NCBI RefSeq assembly: GCF_001578875.1
Contig: NZ_KQ969506.1
Coordinates: 197,103-241,694, forward strand
Source of the DNA: Streptococcus sp. DD13
Lineage (GTDB): Bacteria; Bacillota; Bacilli; Lactobacillales; Streptococcaceae
Length of the DNA stretch: 44,592 bases
Reading direction: 5' to 3'
The notes under the pieces: model-generated
Databases searched by the model: none
Seen by the model: only the letters and a program-made list of their open reading frames with translations
What the model was told of the DNA's origin: nothing
Shown: piece by piece, positions 19,062 to 30,826 of the stretch
How the letters are laid out: each line of letters begins with the position of its first letter
Position numbering within the stretch: position 1 is the first letter of the stretch
Program-made: the position numbers and the translations under genes

Positions 19062-19754
19062 ATGAAGAAGCCAATTATTGGGATCGCTGGAAATGAACGC
19101 CCTTTTCCAGAAGACCCAGACGTAACGATGAATTACATCCCATCCGGATTTGTAGAAGGAGTTCAGACAGTTGGTGGACTCCCTCTACACATTCCTTTAT
19201 CAGATATTCGTCAGGTACCGACGTATATCCAATTGATTGACAAGTTAATCTTAACGGGTGGTCAGAATGTATTGCCTCAATTTTATAAGGAGGAGCAGAC
19301 CATCGAAAGTGATGATTACCTGTTGAAACGGGATGAATTTGAGTTGGCGCTGATTACAGAAGCCATCCGCCAGAAAAAGCCGATATTTGGTGTTTGTCGA
19401 GGCCTTCAGCTCTTTAATGTCGCCATGGGTGGGACTCTTCATCAGGAGATTGAAGGACATTGGCAGGAAGCGTCAGGCCTAAAGGCAACACATGGCATCA
19501 CCGTGGATCCTTCTAGTGTACTCTATGCCATCTACCAAGAAAAGGCGGTCGTTAATTCTTTTCACCATCAATCCATTCATCAACTAGCTCCAAACTTGAC
19601 CGTCATTGCGCGGGCAACAGAGGATCAAGTGATTGAAGCAGTCACAACCACGGATGAGACGCGCTTTTTGGGTGTTCAGTGGCATCCAGAGTTACGTCAG
19701 GGAGTCAGTAAGGCGGATCTGGCTCTATTTGATTATGTCGTTCATAAACTTTAA
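19062..19754 (+). CDS. Gamma-glutamyl-gamma-aminobutyrate hydrolase family protein (class I GATase-like)
   Basis: 230-aa peptidase C26-type hydrolase. The nucleophile elbow is GVCRGLQLFNVAMGG (Cys near residue 113) and the catalytic His/Glu pair is in GVQWHPE near 203-209. PIIGIAGNERPF at the N-terminus is typical of PuuD-like proteins, which hydrolyse gamma-glutamyl amides. No putrescine-utilisation genes are nearby, so the substrate is uncertain. Ribosome binding site AGGAGGAAAG. Confidence 0.85.
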   Translation: MKKPIIGIAGNERPFPEDPDVTMNYIPSGFVEGVQTVGGLPLHIPLSDIRQVPTYIQLIDKLILTGGQNVLPQFYKEEQTIESDDYLLKRDEFELALITEAIRQKKPIFGVCRGLQLFNVAMGGTLHQEIEGHWQEASGLKATHGITVDPSSVLYAIYQEKAVVNSFHHQSIHQLAPNLTVIARATEDQVIEAVTTTDETRFLGVQWHPELRQGVSKADLALFDYVVHKL

Positions 19755-19765
19755 AACTATCTAGG

Positions 19766-19792
19766 AAAATAGCCAATCACAGGCTATTTTTT
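19766..19792 (+). terminator. Terminator after the glutamine-amidotransferase-like gene
   Basis: AAAATAGCC pairs with GGCTATTTT, followed by T residues. The following 19793-19930 contains no gene that I can support. Confidence 0.85.
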
Positions 19793-19931
19793 GTTGACCG
19801 ACAAAGTTTTCAACCGTTGGATAGCTTGGAGAAAACAGGGATTCACATGGAGTCGTCACGCAAGATTGGCAGAATGGATAAAAAAAGTTTTCTTGTGCAT
19901 CTTCTTTATTTGGCCCATAGAGCTTGAAATT

Positions 19932-19940
19932 TGCTATAAT
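19932..19940 (+). promoter_or_regulatory. Extended -10 of rodA
   Basis: TGCTATAAT at 19932-19940, 36 bases before the GTG start. Confidence 0.55.
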
Positions 19941-19976
19941 AGGGGATAAATCATGACAGAAATGGAGAGGTGATAG

Positions 19977-21215
19977 GTGGTAGTAGCAAGGAGTAAGGCA
20001 CAGCGGTCCTTGATGAGTCGGATTTTAGATCGGGTAGATTATAGCTTGATTTTGCCCGTCTTTTTTTTACTGATTATCGGAGTGTTTTCCGTTTATGTGG
20101 CAGTGAATCAGGATTATCCTGAAACGATCGTTCCGATGGTTGGTCTTCAGCTCATGTGGATTGGTTTGGGAACGGTTTTAGCCTTTTTAGTGATGTTTTT
20201 TCATATCCGGTTTTTGTGGAAGGGAACACCTGTCTTTTACGCATTTGGCCTTGGTCTCATGGTGCTTCCCCTTGTTTTTTATAATCCAAGTTTGGTTGCT
20301 TCTACGGGTGCAAAAAACTGGATTACCATCGGATCAACCACTTTATTTCAACCGTCTGAGTTTATGAAAATGGCCTACATCGTCATGCTGGCTAGGATAG
20401 TTGTTTCTTTTCAGAGAAAGCATCCAGATGGTGGATTAAAACAAGATTTCCATCTGATCGGTTTGTTAACCTTGTTTACGATTCCAGTATTGATTTTACT
20501 AGCCCTTCAAAGTGATTTAGGAACAGCCCTGGTTTTCCTTGCGATCTATGCGGGTGTCATCCTGATGTCTGGTGTTTCCTGGAAAATCCTCTTGCCGGTG
20601 ACCTTGATCTTGATTATGACGATAGGTGGTTTTCTCCTTCTGTTTTTTATTCCAGGGGGAACAGGGTTTTTACATTCCGCAGGAATGAGCACTTATCAGA
20701 TCAATCGGATTTCTTCCTGGCTGGACCCTTTTAAGAATGCTCAGACCACCTCTTATCAGCAAGCGCAAGGTCTTGTTGCGATTGGGAGTGGAGGCTTGAC
20801 GGGTAACGGATTTGCTTCATCCGAGGTCTTGGTACCGGTCCGAGAGAGCGATATGATTTTTACCGTCATTGCTGAAAGCACAGGATTTGTCGGTAGTACG
20901 ATTGTTATTTTACTTTATCTCTTGCTGATCTACCGGATGCTTCGCATTACCCTTCAGTCCAATAATCGCTTTTATACTTACATTGCGACAGGGTTTATCA
21001 TGATGCTATTGTTCCATATTTTTGAAAATATCGGTGCAGCGACAGGAATCTTGCCCTTGACGGGGATTCCGCTCCCCTTTATTTCTCAAGGAGGCTCTTC
21101 TATGATTGCCAACCTCATCGGTGTCGGACTAGTCCTATCCATGTCCTATCATAATAATCTGACAGAAGAGCAAAAATGGGTCAAGCGACAACGGAAATTA
21201 ATTTTAAAAAAGTAA
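19977..21215 (+). CDS. rodA: SEDS peptidoglycan polymerase RodA
   Basis: Membrane glycosyltransferase polymerising lipid II in peripheral/elongation wall synthesis, with a class B PBP as partner. 412 aa with about ten helices. SEDS motifs: ASTGAKNWITIG near 101-112, LFQPSEFMKM, the long extracellular loop with RISSWLDPF, and GLTGNGF followed by the conserved loop PLTGIPLPFISQGGSS. Start is GTG 19977 with GGAGAGG 6 bases upstream. RodA is preferred over FtsW because this order (rodA, DJ-1 gene, gyrB, ezrA) is that of the pneumococcal rodA locus. Confidence 0.9.
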   Translation: MVVARSKAQRSLMSRILDRVDYSLILPVFFLLIIGVFSVYVAVNQDYPETIVPMVGLQLMWIGLGTVLAFLVMFFHIRFLWKGTPVFYAFGLGLMVLPLVFYNPSLVASTGAKNWITIGSTTLFQPSEFMKMAYIVMLARIVVSFQRKHPDGGLKQDFHLIGLLTLFTIPVLILLALQSDLGTALVFLAIYAGVILMSGVSWKILLPVTLILIMTIGGFLLLFFIPGGTGFLHSAGMSTYQINRISSWLDPFKNAQTTSYQQAQGLVAIGSGGLTGNGFASSEVLVPVRESDMIFTVIAESTGFVGSTIVILLYLLLIYRMLRITLQSNNRFYTYIATGFIMMLLFHIFENIGAATGILPLTGIPLPFISQGGSSMIANLIGVGLVLSMSYHNNLTEEQKWVKRQRKLILKK

Positions 21216-21233
21216 TCCCTAAGGAGGTTCCAA

Positions 21234-21797
21234 ATGACAACAGTAGCTGTTTTATTTGCAGAAGGTTTTGAAGAGATTGAAGCTTTAACACCAGTGGATG
21301 TGTTTCGAAGAGCAGGATTTACTTGTGAAATGATTGGTCTTACTTCTATTGAGGTGACCGGTTCTCATGGCATCACCGTACAAACGGATAAGGTTTTTGA
21401 TGGAGAATTAGCCTCCTATGACTTGGTCTTGTGTCCTGGTGGGATGCCAGGATCAGCTAACTTACGGGATCATACCAGCCTGATAGAAGCGATTCAGCAA
21501 CGCGACCGGAATCACCAATGGTTGGCAGCCATTTGTGCGGCCCCTATCGTATTGGCCAAAGCCGGTGTTTTAGAAAATCGAAAGTTTACCTGTTTTCCTG
21601 GAGTCGAGGCACAAATACAAGACGGGATTCATCAGACAGAGACCGTTGTGGTCGATGGTCATGTCGTAACAAGCCGAGGAGCTGGCACGGCTTTAGCCTT
21701 TTCCTATCAGTTGGTCGATCTCTTGGGAGGAGACGGACAAGCCTTGGCCCAACAAATGGTTTACCAGCAGTTGTTTGAAGAAGTAAGTTCTCTGTAG
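21234..21797 (+). CDS. DJ-1/PfpI (ThiJ/YajL) family protein
   Basis: 187-aa cytosolic protein of the DJ-1 group. The reactive cysteine sits in the elbow AAICAAPIVLAKAG near residue 101, with Glu in FAEGFEEIEA near 15-18, as in DJ-1 proteins linked to stress protection or glyoxalase-like activity. Exact activity is debated. It begins 18 bases after rodA with AAGGAGG and is followed by a terminator, so it ends that transcript. Confidence 0.88.
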   Translation: MTTVAVLFAEGFEEIEALTPVDVFRRAGFTCEMIGLTSIEVTGSHGITVQTDKVFDGELASYDLVLCPGGMPGSANLRDHTSLIEAIQQRDRNHQWLAAICAAPIVLAKAGVLENRKFTCFPGVEAQIQDGIHQTETVVVDGHVVTSRGAGTALAFSYQLVDLLGGDGQALAQQMVYQQLFEEVSSL

Positions 21798-21801
21798 AGC
21801 G

Positions 21802-21830
21802 AAAGGTTGGAAGGGATTCCGACCTTTTTT
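21802..21830 (+). terminator. Terminator after the DJ-1 gene
   Basis: AAAGGT-GGAA pairs with TTCC-ACCTTT around a GGGA loop, followed by T6. Confidence 0.85.
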
Positions 21831-22008
21831 GTCACGCTCGATTCAGGCTGGCTCAACTGCTTCGAGTATAGAGGGGATAAATCTGCCGTAGATTTCCCTT
21901 GTCCCTATTGTTTGGTTTGGAGGCAATTTTAGGGGAAGACTCTGAAAAGAGTGGGATTCAATCGGGAGATAGAGCTTCGATTCTTTTAGTGCGAAATGAC
22001 GGGAAATA

Positions 22009-22017
22009 TGGTATAAT
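22009..22017 (+). promoter_or_regulatory. Extended -10 of gyrB
   Basis: TGGTATAAT at 22009-22017, 44 bases before the gyrB start, with a small GGGATAGTCCC dyad (22034-22044) in the leader. The 21831-22008 stretch contains no supportable gene. Confidence 0.55.
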
Positions 22018-22022
22018 TATAG

Positions 22023-24014
<1,992 letters not shown>

Positions 24015-24049
24015 AAACACCAATAAGTGGTGCACACAAAGCGAAAATA

Positions 24050-24058
24050 TGGTATAAT
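24050..24058 (+). promoter_or_regulatory. Extended -10 of ezrA
   Basis: TGGTATAAT at 24050-24058, in the same local context (GCGAAAATATGG) as the gyrB promoter; 46 bases before the start codon. Confidence 0.6.
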
Positions 24059-24104
24059 AGAGCGTATTTTCGAGTATAACACTTAAAAATCTAAGGAGAT
24101 AAAC

Positions 24105-25829
24105 ATGTCATATAGAACAATTGTACTGATTATTGCGATTGTCGTGATCCTCCTGCTTGTATACGCGGCGATGATGCTGGTAAGAAGGCGAACAGAACGA
24201 AGCTTACAAGCCTTGGAGGACAGAAAGGAAGATTTATTTAATCTACCTGTCAATGAAGAGGTGGAAGAAGTAAAAAATCTCCATCTGATTGGTCAAAGTC
24301 AAGTGACCTTCCGCGAGTGGAATCAAAAATGGGTTGATTTGTCCCTCAATTCCTTCGCTGATATTGAAAATCATATTTTTGAAGCTGAAACGTTCAACAA
24401 TTCTTTCCGTTTTCTGAAAGCCCGTGCAGCAGCGGCCAATATTGAAAGCCAGATTGACTTGATGGAAGAGGATATTGCTTCGATCCGAGAAGGGTTAAAA
24501 GAACTCAAAGAAAAAGAGGAAATCAATTCTGGACGGGTTAAACATGCCTTGGATCTCTTTGATCAGTTACAAGAAAAAGTCCGTCAAGACAGCGAACCTT
24601 TTGGGGAAACACTTCCAGAACTCGAAAAACAACTGAAAAATATCGAAGTAGAGTTTTCTGAGTTCGTCATGCTGAATTCTTCAGGGGATCCTATTGAAGC
24701 AGCCTCTATCTTGGATAGGACAGAAGAGCATATGATTGCCCTCAATCATATCATGGATCGCATTCCTGATCTGATTGAAAAAGTAACCCAGTCCTTCCCT
24801 GATCAATTGGATGACTTGGAATCAGGGCATCAAAAACTGGTTGACCAACATTATCTCTTTACAGAGGATAACATTGCAGATCGTTTCCAAGAGATTCGCG
24901 TAGCCATCCGTGAGAATACCGCCCTGATTGTTTCCTTTGATCTGGATGCAGCAGAAGCTGAAAATACGGAAATTCAATCAGAAATCGATGCCTTGTACCA
25001 AGAGTTTACGGATGAAATCAAAGCGCATCAGGAGACTGTTCGCTTGGCTAAAATCCTTCCTCAATTCATGGAGCATGTGTCTGATAATGCCAAGAACTTA
25101 CTAGACGAGTCCGAACGTTTAGATAAGGCTTACATGCTAGCGGATAGTAAACGAGCACGTATCAACCAAGTGGCAGGACGCATTTCTGTATTAAAAGAGA
25201 CAACTCAGGCAAGCATTGATGAAATCGATCATCCTCAGGTGGCGTATTCAATCCTACATGAGCGCTTAAGTCATGCAGAAGAAACCTTGAAGGAATTAGA
25301 AGAAGAGCAGATTGTTCTTGCAGAATACCTTCAGACTCAAGAAGCTTCTGAAGCAAAAGCTCGCCGTAAAGCCAACGAGTACATTAATAAATTGCATACC
25401 TTGAAACGCTATATGGAAAAGAGGAATCTTCCAGGAATTCCTGAAGAATTCCTGAATAACTTCTTTAAAACAAGTGACCATTTGGAGTCCTTATTAGCGG
25501 AGTTGGAGTATAAGCGTATCAATATTGAAATTGTCAACCGTCTCCTTGAAAATGTCACCTATGATATGACTAGTTTGGAAGAGCAAGCCTACCTGATCAT
25601 TCAAAATGCTTCCTTGACCGAACAACTGTTACAGTATTCGAACCGCTACCGCTCCTTTGATCAGAATGTTCAAAAATCCTTTGCACGTGCCCTTGCTATT
25701 TTTGAAAAGGAATACAATTATCAAGCTTCCTTTGAAGAAATTTCATTCGCATTGGAGAGCGTAGAACCAGGAGTAACGGAACGATTTGTTCACTCTTATG
25801 AAAAAACACGGGAACAAATACGATATTAA
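24105..25829 (+). CDS. ezrA: Septation ring formation regulator EzrA
   Basis: Membrane-anchored divisome protein that restrains FtsZ ring assembly and links it to wall synthesis. 574 aa: an N-terminal membrane helix (about 4-25, extracellular N-terminus) and then almost entirely spectrin-like coiled coil. A C-terminal patch [14 protein letters not shown] near 522-535 is conserved in EzrA. Ribosome binding site AAGGAGATAAAC. It lies next to gyrB, as in other streptococci. Confidence 0.95.
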   Translation: MSYRTIVLIIAIVVILLLVYAAMMLVRRRTERSLQALEDRKEDLFNLPVNEEVEEVKNLHLIGQSQVTFREWNQKWVDLSLNSFADIENHIFEAETFNNSFRFLKARAAAANIESQIDLMEEDIASIREGLKELKEKEEINSGRVKHALDLFDQLQEKVRQDSEPFGETLPELEKQLKNIEVEFSEFVMLNSSGDPIEAASILDRTEEHMIALNHIMDRIPDLIEKVTQSFPDQLDDLESGHQKLVDQHYLFTEDNIADRFQEIRVAIRENTALIVSFDLDAAEAENTEIQSEIDALYQEFTDEIKAHQETVRLAKILPQFMEHVSDNAKNLLDESERLDKAYMLADSKRARINQVAGRISVLKETTQASIDEIDHPQVAYSILHERLSHAEETLKELEEEQIVLAEYLQTQEASEAKARRKANEYINKLHTLKRYMEKRNLPGIPEEFLNNFFKTSDHLESLLAELEYKRINIEIVNRLLENVTYDMTSLEEQAYLIIQNASLTEQLLQYSNRYRSFDQNVQKSFARALAIFEKEYNYQASFEEISFALESVEPGVTERFVHSYEKTREQIRY

Positions 25830-25853
25830 AAGAGCCAATAGGCTCTTTTTTTG
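25829..25853 (+). terminator. Terminator of ezrA
   Basis: AAAAGAGCC pairs with GGCTCTTTT through an AATA loop, followed by T3 more; it overlaps the ezrA stop codon. Confidence 0.88.
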
Positions 25854-25863
25854 AATGGAAAAG

Positions 25864-25872
25864 TGCTATACT
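25864..25872 (+). promoter_or_regulatory. Extended -10 of serB
   Basis: TGCTATACT at 25864-25872, 36 bases before the TTG start. Confidence 0.5.
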
Positions 25873-25908
25873 CAATATAAGAAAGTTGATGATTCAGGAG
25901 GGACAGAA

Positions 25909-26553
25909 TTGGTCAAAGGGTTAATCGTTTGTGATATGGATAGTACCTTGATAAAAGAAGAGGGGATTGACTGTCTGGCCCATAAGGTTGGAAAGGCAGA
26001 GGAGGTTTCAGCTTTGACAAGAGCGGCGATGGAAGGCAGAATGGACTTTGGGGACAGTCTGAAAAAGCGGGTAAATCTCTTAAGAGGGGTGGATCTTCAG
26101 ACTGTTCTAGACCTTTCCCAGCAACTGACGTTTACAAATGGAGCGATCGAGCTTCTCCACTTGTTACGATTACAAGACTTTAAAATCGGAATCGCTTCAG
26201 GGGGTTTTCTACAAATGATGAAACCAGTCCTCCAAATGATCAAGCCAGACTATATCTTAGCCAATTCGTTTGAAATCAAGGATCACAAGCTAACTGGACG
26301 TTTGGATCGTCCTATCGTTAGTGCACAATCCAAAAAGGAGGCGGCTCTGCTTTGGGCTCAGGAGCTTCGTCTATCAGCTGATCAGATTGTCGCTATTGGT
26401 GATGGGGCAAATGATATCCCCCTTCTGCAAACAGCAGGGATCGGAATTGCTTTCTGTGCCAAGGAAGTGGTTCGAAACCAAGTCACCTATCACATCGAAG
26501 AGGCAAATCTCATGAAGGTGTGGGACCTACTTCAGTCTTTACATCGAATTTAG
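25909..26553 (+). CDS. serB: Phosphoserine phosphatase SerB
   Basis: HAD-family phosphatase for the last step of serine synthesis. From TTG 25909 the product is 214 aa, the usual streptococcal length: nucleophile motif VCDMDSTLI with D9 and D11, motif II SGGF, and motif III with VAIGDGANDIPLL. The TTG start has AGGAGG (25897-25902) 6 bases upstream; a longer ATG frame from 25855 runs through the promoter and has no ribosome binding site. The glycerate kinase gene follows after 18 bases. Confidence 0.92.
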   Translation: MVKGLIVCDMDSTLIKEEGIDCLAHKVGKAEEVSALTRAAMEGRMDFGDSLKKRVNLLRGVDLQTVLDLSQQLTFTNGAIELLHLLRLQDFKIGIASGGFLQMMKPVLQMIKPDYILANSFEIKDHKLTGRLDRPIVSAQSKKEAALLWAQELRLSADQIVAIGDGANDIPLLQTAGIGIAFCAKEVVRNQVTYHIEEANLMKVWDLLQSLHRI

Positions 26554-26571
26554 CAGAAAAGGAGTCAGCAT

Positions 26572-27708
26572 ATGCATATAGTCATTGCACCGGATTCGTT
26601 TAAAGAATCCTTAAGAGCAAAAGATGTAGCGATAGCTATCAAAAAAGGCTTTAAGAAAACCTTTCCCGAAGCTAGGTTTGACCTTCTTCCTCTGGGAGAT
26701 GGAGGAGAAGGGACGGTAGAAGCGCTTGCTCAAATTCACCAATTGACGAAAAAAGAGGCAGTAGTCTCAGATGCCTTTGGCCACAAAAGAACGGTCTGTT
26801 ATGCAAGTGATGGAGAGACGGCTATGTTTGAAATGGCATCCATCTGTGGTTTGGAGCAGATTCCGGTAGAAAAGCGTGATCCCCTCCAGCTTACTACAAG
26901 GGGAGTCGGAGAGTTGATCGTTCTATTAGCATCTGAAGGACACCAGGAAATCATCATAGGTGTGGGGGGCTCTGCAACGAATGACGGTGGGATTGGGATG
27001 GCTGCGGGATTGGGGTATCGCTTCTTGGATCAGGAAGGAAAGAGGCTCGACCCAATCGGCGCCTCCTTATCTCAGATTAAATCTATCGATGATTCCGAGC
27101 GGTGGACAGGACTAGAGCAGGTTAAAATCCAAGTTTTAACAGACGTCGCCAATCCCTTGTGTGGTCCAAATGGCGCTACAAACGTCTTTTCCCTACAGAA
27201 GGGAATGTGTCCCGAGCATCTCCAAGCGGTCGATGGAGCGTTACGAAATCTCTATCAAACCTTTTATCCGAATCTTTTGACTTTAAAAGGAGGAGGAGCT
27301 GGTGGCGGGATGGCGGCAGGTCTCGTTGCTTTTGCAAACGGTCAGATCCATCAAGGGATTGACGCTGTACTAGATCGAGCAAGGTTTGAAGCGCGTGTCG
27401 AGAAGGCTGACTTAGTAATCGTTGGAGAAGGTCGTCTGGACCGACAAAGTCTATCTGGAAAAACACCAATTGGCGTTGCTCGCAGGACACCGGATGGTAT
27501 CCCGGTTCTTGCGATTTGTGGTAGTCTTAGCAAAGATCTTCCAGAGTTTCCATTTGAAAATATCCAAGCTGCCTTTTCCATCATCACGGAGGTGAGCAGT
27601 CGGGAGGAGATTTTTGCTGCCACATCGGACAATCTAGAGCGCTGTGCCCATCAAATTGCCAATCTGTTAAAGCTGGCAGGTTGGAATGGCCGGATGTTCA
27701 AAACTTAA
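26572..27708 (+). CDS. Glycerate kinase
   Basis: 378-aa kinase of the glycerate kinase type 1 (GarK/GlxK) family, which phosphorylates D-glycerate to 2- or 3-phosphoglycerate. Signatures: IAPDSFKESL near 5-14, PLGDGGEGTVEAL near 41-53, GVGGSATNDGG near 129-139, and GAGGGMAAGL near 247-256 with GEGRLDRQSLSGK near 289-301. It is co-transcribed with serB; a product entering lower glycolysis fits the nearby enolase, though that link is inference. A dispersed repeat supplies the terminator. Confidence 0.92.
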   Translation: MHIVIAPDSFKESLRAKDVAIAIKKGFKKTFPEARFDLLPLGDGGEGTVEALAQIHQLTKKEAVVSDAFGHKRTVCYASDGETAMFEMASICGLEQIPVEKRDPLQLTTRGVGELIVLLASEGHQEIIIGVGGSATNDGGIGMAAGLGYRFLDQEGKRLDPIGASLSQIKSIDDSERWTGLEQVKIQVLTDVANPLCGPNGATNVFSLQKGMCPEHLQAVDGALRNLYQTFYPNLLTLKGGGAGGGMAAGLVAFANGQIHQGIDAVLDRARFEARVEKADLVIVGEGRLDRQSLSGKTPIGVARRTPDGIPVLAICGSLSKDLPEFPFENIQAAFSIITEVSSREEIFAATSDNLERCAHQIANLLKLAGWNGRMFKT

Positions 27709-27721
27709 TGGGATCAAAAAA

Positions 27722-27894
27722 GGAGGCTGGGACAAAAGTCCTAGCCTCCTTTTTTGTTTTTGGATTGTCGAGCAAGACGCAGTGGTTGAGTGGGCTCTAC
27801 TAGGCTGATTTCATCCGCTTTTACAGCCCGACTCAACTGTGCAGAGGTGGGACGACCAAATCGAATTCTAACGAATGACCGATTTCTGTCCCAC
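27722..27894. repeat. Dispersed intergenic repeat, copy 2
   Basis: About 173 bp, forward orientation. It starts GGAGGCTGGGAC facing GTCCTAGCCTCC with a T-run, a good terminator for the glycerate kinase transcript, and ends GATTTCTGTCCCAC. The middle is closely similar to the copies at 18187 and 37396. The palindromic far end is partly degraded (GACGACCAAATCG in place of GACAGAAATCG). Confidence 0.85.
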
Positions 27895-27940
27895 TCTCTT
27901 TTTTAGATTCTGTTTTGCGAATGGAAATCTTACTCAACCC

Positions 27941-28393
27941 TTAATGGAATAATTTTCCCCAAAATGACGATTTTTTGGAGTTCTTTTTTTCTCCGTCTGG
28001 ATGAAGCAATGTCGCATACCGGATGGTCAAATCCTTCTGTTCTTCTGATACCGGGTGATCGGTATGGATAATCAATCCAAAAGGGGAACGACTGCATTGG
28101 TCAGACACGATAGTCGCCGTACAAGCATGCTCGTGTGCGACTTTTAAGTAAAAAATTTGATAACTATTTTGTACATTTGGAGAAATCTTGATGGTGACTG
28201 GTTGATAAGCTGCTAGGATTTGCTCCAGCATACTTGAAAAGTTGTCACGAAACAGGGGACTATTGGCGTCAGCTATGCTGCATTCTCCGATTACACGTTC
28301 TTCATATGTTTCTAGAAATTTTTTTTGTTCATCCGGATGGAGCCGGTTTTCCCCGCTGGCCTTTTGGAGGATTTCATTTGTTAGATCTTTCAT
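27941..28393 (-). CDS. YueI-family (DUF1694) protein
   Basis: 150-aa cytosolic protein of the YueI/DUF1694 family, common in Firmicutes and of unknown function. The family pattern is visible: LHPDEQKKFLETYEERVIGE near 17-36, then a central beta-strand/helix region ending with a basic, Ser/Lys-rich tail (KKNSKKSSFWGKLFH). The start codon lies only 6 bases after a -10 element, so the message is probably leaderless. It runs opposite to eno and glycerate kinase. Confidence 0.75.
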   Translation of the reverse strand: MKDLTNEILQKASGENRLHPDEQKKFLETYEERVIGECSIADANSPLFRDNFSSMLEQILAAYQPVTIKISPNVQNSYQIFYLKVAHEHACTATIVSDQCSRSPFGLIIHTDHPVSEEQKDLTIRYATLLHPDGEKKNSKKSSFWGKLFH

Positions 28394-28399
28394 TCTTGC

Positions 28400-28429
28400 A
28401 TTATATCATAAGTTTTTTTAAATAGCCAA
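28400..28429 (-). promoter_or_regulatory. Promoter of the YueI-family gene, apparently leaderless
   Basis: On the minus strand, TGATATAAT with TATAAT at 28405-28400 and TTGGCT (28429-28424) 18 bp upstream. Only GCAAGA separates the -10 from the ATG at 28393, so transcription should start at or next to the start codon, leaving no room for a ribosome binding site. Confidence 0.55.
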
Positions 28430-28486
28430 AGGAAGCGATTACATCGAAAAAGGGAGCCTTTTTCCGCTTGAGATAGCTATTTTTCC

Positions 28487-29854
<1,368 letters not shown>

Positions 29855-29874
29855 GCGTTGATACATTAACGTTT

Positions 29875-29906
29875 TAAAGGCCTACCTTATTAAAGGTGGG
29901 CCTTTT
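29875..29906 (+). terminator. Terminator of eno
   Basis: AAAGGCCTACC pairs with GGTGGGCCTTT through a TTATTAAA loop, one G-T pair, then T's. The 3' half also encodes the last residues of the integrase fragment on the other strand. Confidence 0.85.
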
Positions 29907-29997
29907 GTTTCTGTTCTAGAGTTGAATCTTTCATGTTTCGTGTAACATGAGTATATATTGATGTGGTCACTTGAGAATTAGCATGTCCTACCAAGAA
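29890..29997 (-). pseudogene. Tyrosine recombinase (phage integrase) C-terminal fragment
   Basis: The minus strand from 29997 reads FLVGHANSQVTTSIYTHVT then RNMKDSTLEQKQKAHL and stop. LVGH carries the conserved active-site His region, and the Tyr of SIYTHV is the recombinase nucleophile. Only these last 35 residues remain; the rest of a roughly 370-aa integrase is gone. The fragment ends within the eno terminator, suggesting that the element inserted just downstream of eno. Confidence 0.8.
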
Positions 29998-30047
29998 AGG
30001 CTAAAGTTCAAGCAGGGAATATTATTTATGATTTGACTAAAAGTGAC

Positions 30048-30170
30048 ATGAGTTTACAAGACGCCTTACGTTACTTTGAAGATATCTATAGATCAAAAAG
30101 GCGTGGTCTTAATATAGCACTTATAAGGAAAGGTGACAAAATTTTAGGGATGTTGAAACCTAAAAAATAA
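30048..30170 (+). CDS. Small phage-like ORF, probably 5'-truncated
   Basis: From ATG 30048, 40 aa (MSLQDALRYFEDIYRSKRRG onward, ending MLKPKK). The frame is open further upstream to about 29999 (KAKVQAGNIIYDLTKSD) right up to the integrase junction, so the true protein was probably longer and lost its start. Basic and helical; it resembles small phage accessory proteins, but I cannot name a family. Confidence 0.4.
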   Translation: MSLQDALRYFEDIYRSKRRGLNIALIRKGDKILGMLKPKK

Positions 30171-30212
30171 AAGAGGCATCCGCGCTCCTATGGGTGCTCG
30201 AATTCCTCTTTT
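30169..30212 (+). terminator. Hairpin terminator in the island
   Basis: AAAAGAGG (30169-30176) pairs with CCTCTTTT (30205-30212), and CATCC/GGGTG pairs inside, making a near cruciform with T's at the end. Confidence 0.65.
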
Positions 30213-30269
30213 ATTAAATTATACATTTTGATTCTATAAAAATCAAGACTGGTGAAACTGGTCTCTTTT

Positions 30270-30327
30270 GCGTCGAAGGGCTAGTTTGTGTTCTTCACTC
30301 TGAGCAGGTTCGAATTCTGCACGGCGC
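30270..30327 (+). other. tRNA-like element A (T-arm with acceptor-like stem)
   Basis: GCAGG-TTCGAAT-TCTGC (30304-30320) is a T-arm with one G-T pair. GCGTCG (30270-30275) can pair with CGGCGC (30322-30327), like an acceptor stem. Only 28 nt lie between acceptor and T-arm, too few for D and anticodon arms, so it is not a working tRNA. Related to element B at 33222. Confidence 0.45.
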
Positions 30328-30406
30328 ATTGTCCAAGCATTGATGACGTTAAAAGCCATGGATTATAATAACAGTCGTTGATGACTTAAAACATAGGAGG
30401 TTTGCA

Positions 30407-30480
30407 ATGAATTCGAATCGTTTGCTACTTTAGAAGAGTGGAATGGAAAAAAATGGACTGAGCTGTTGAACGCACGATGA
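30407..30480 (+). pseudogene. Frameshifted small gene before the 108-aa ORF
   Basis: AGGAGG (30395-30400) precedes ATG 30407, but that frame stops after 8 codons. The frame one base lower down (from 30409) reads EFESFATLEEWNGKKWTELL then NAR and stops at 30480, overlapping the next start (ATGA). One lost base after the ATG explains this. Family not recognised. Confidence 0.45.
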
Positions 30481-30803
30481 AATTTTTTATTGAAGCACTG
30501 GTATTAGCTGGTGATACCATGACTGGAGAGGAAGTCGATGGGAAAGATGTGGAAAAATCATTAAAAAATAAAGCTATCAGATCGTATTATAATCTCATCA
30601 TCACCGCAACAAGCGGAACAAATGGGATGCCTTACTGTAATGATGACTTGGAAGAAGAAACTATGGGCGCTCCACGTGCAACAGGAACCGATTTGACATA
30701 TGGCTATTCGGAAAGCGAATACCATCGCATGATAAATCAAGCGTTAATTGAGTTTGCGGAAGCTTATAAAAACGGGGTTTTGCTGGTATATAAAAAAAGC
30801 TAG
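30477..30803 (+). CDS. Hypothetical protein, 108 aa
   Basis: Acidic cytosolic protein (MKFFIEALVLAGDTM at the start, ending NGVLLVYKKS) with a helical N-terminus, a glycine/asparagine-rich centre (TSGTNGMPYCNDD) and an amphipathic C-terminal helix (SEYHRMINQALIEFAEAYKN). Its ATG overlaps the stop of the preceding broken frame, so it was translationally coupled to a gene now frameshifted. I do not recognise the family. A bidirectional terminator follows. Confidence 0.5.
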   Translation: MKFFIEALVLAGDTMTGEEVDGKDVEKSLKNKAIRSYYNLIITATSGTNGMPYCNDDLEEETMGAPRATGTDLTYGYSESEYHRMINQALIEFAEAYKNGVLLVYKKS

Positions 30804-30826
30804 GTCTGTGCCTAGCCTTTTATTTT
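30792..30826. terminator. Bidirectional terminator
   Basis: AAGCTAGG and CCTAGCCTT pair around TCTGTG with A's to the left and T's to the right, so it can end the 108-aa gene on the plus strand and the 64-aa gene on the minus strand. Confidence 0.75.
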
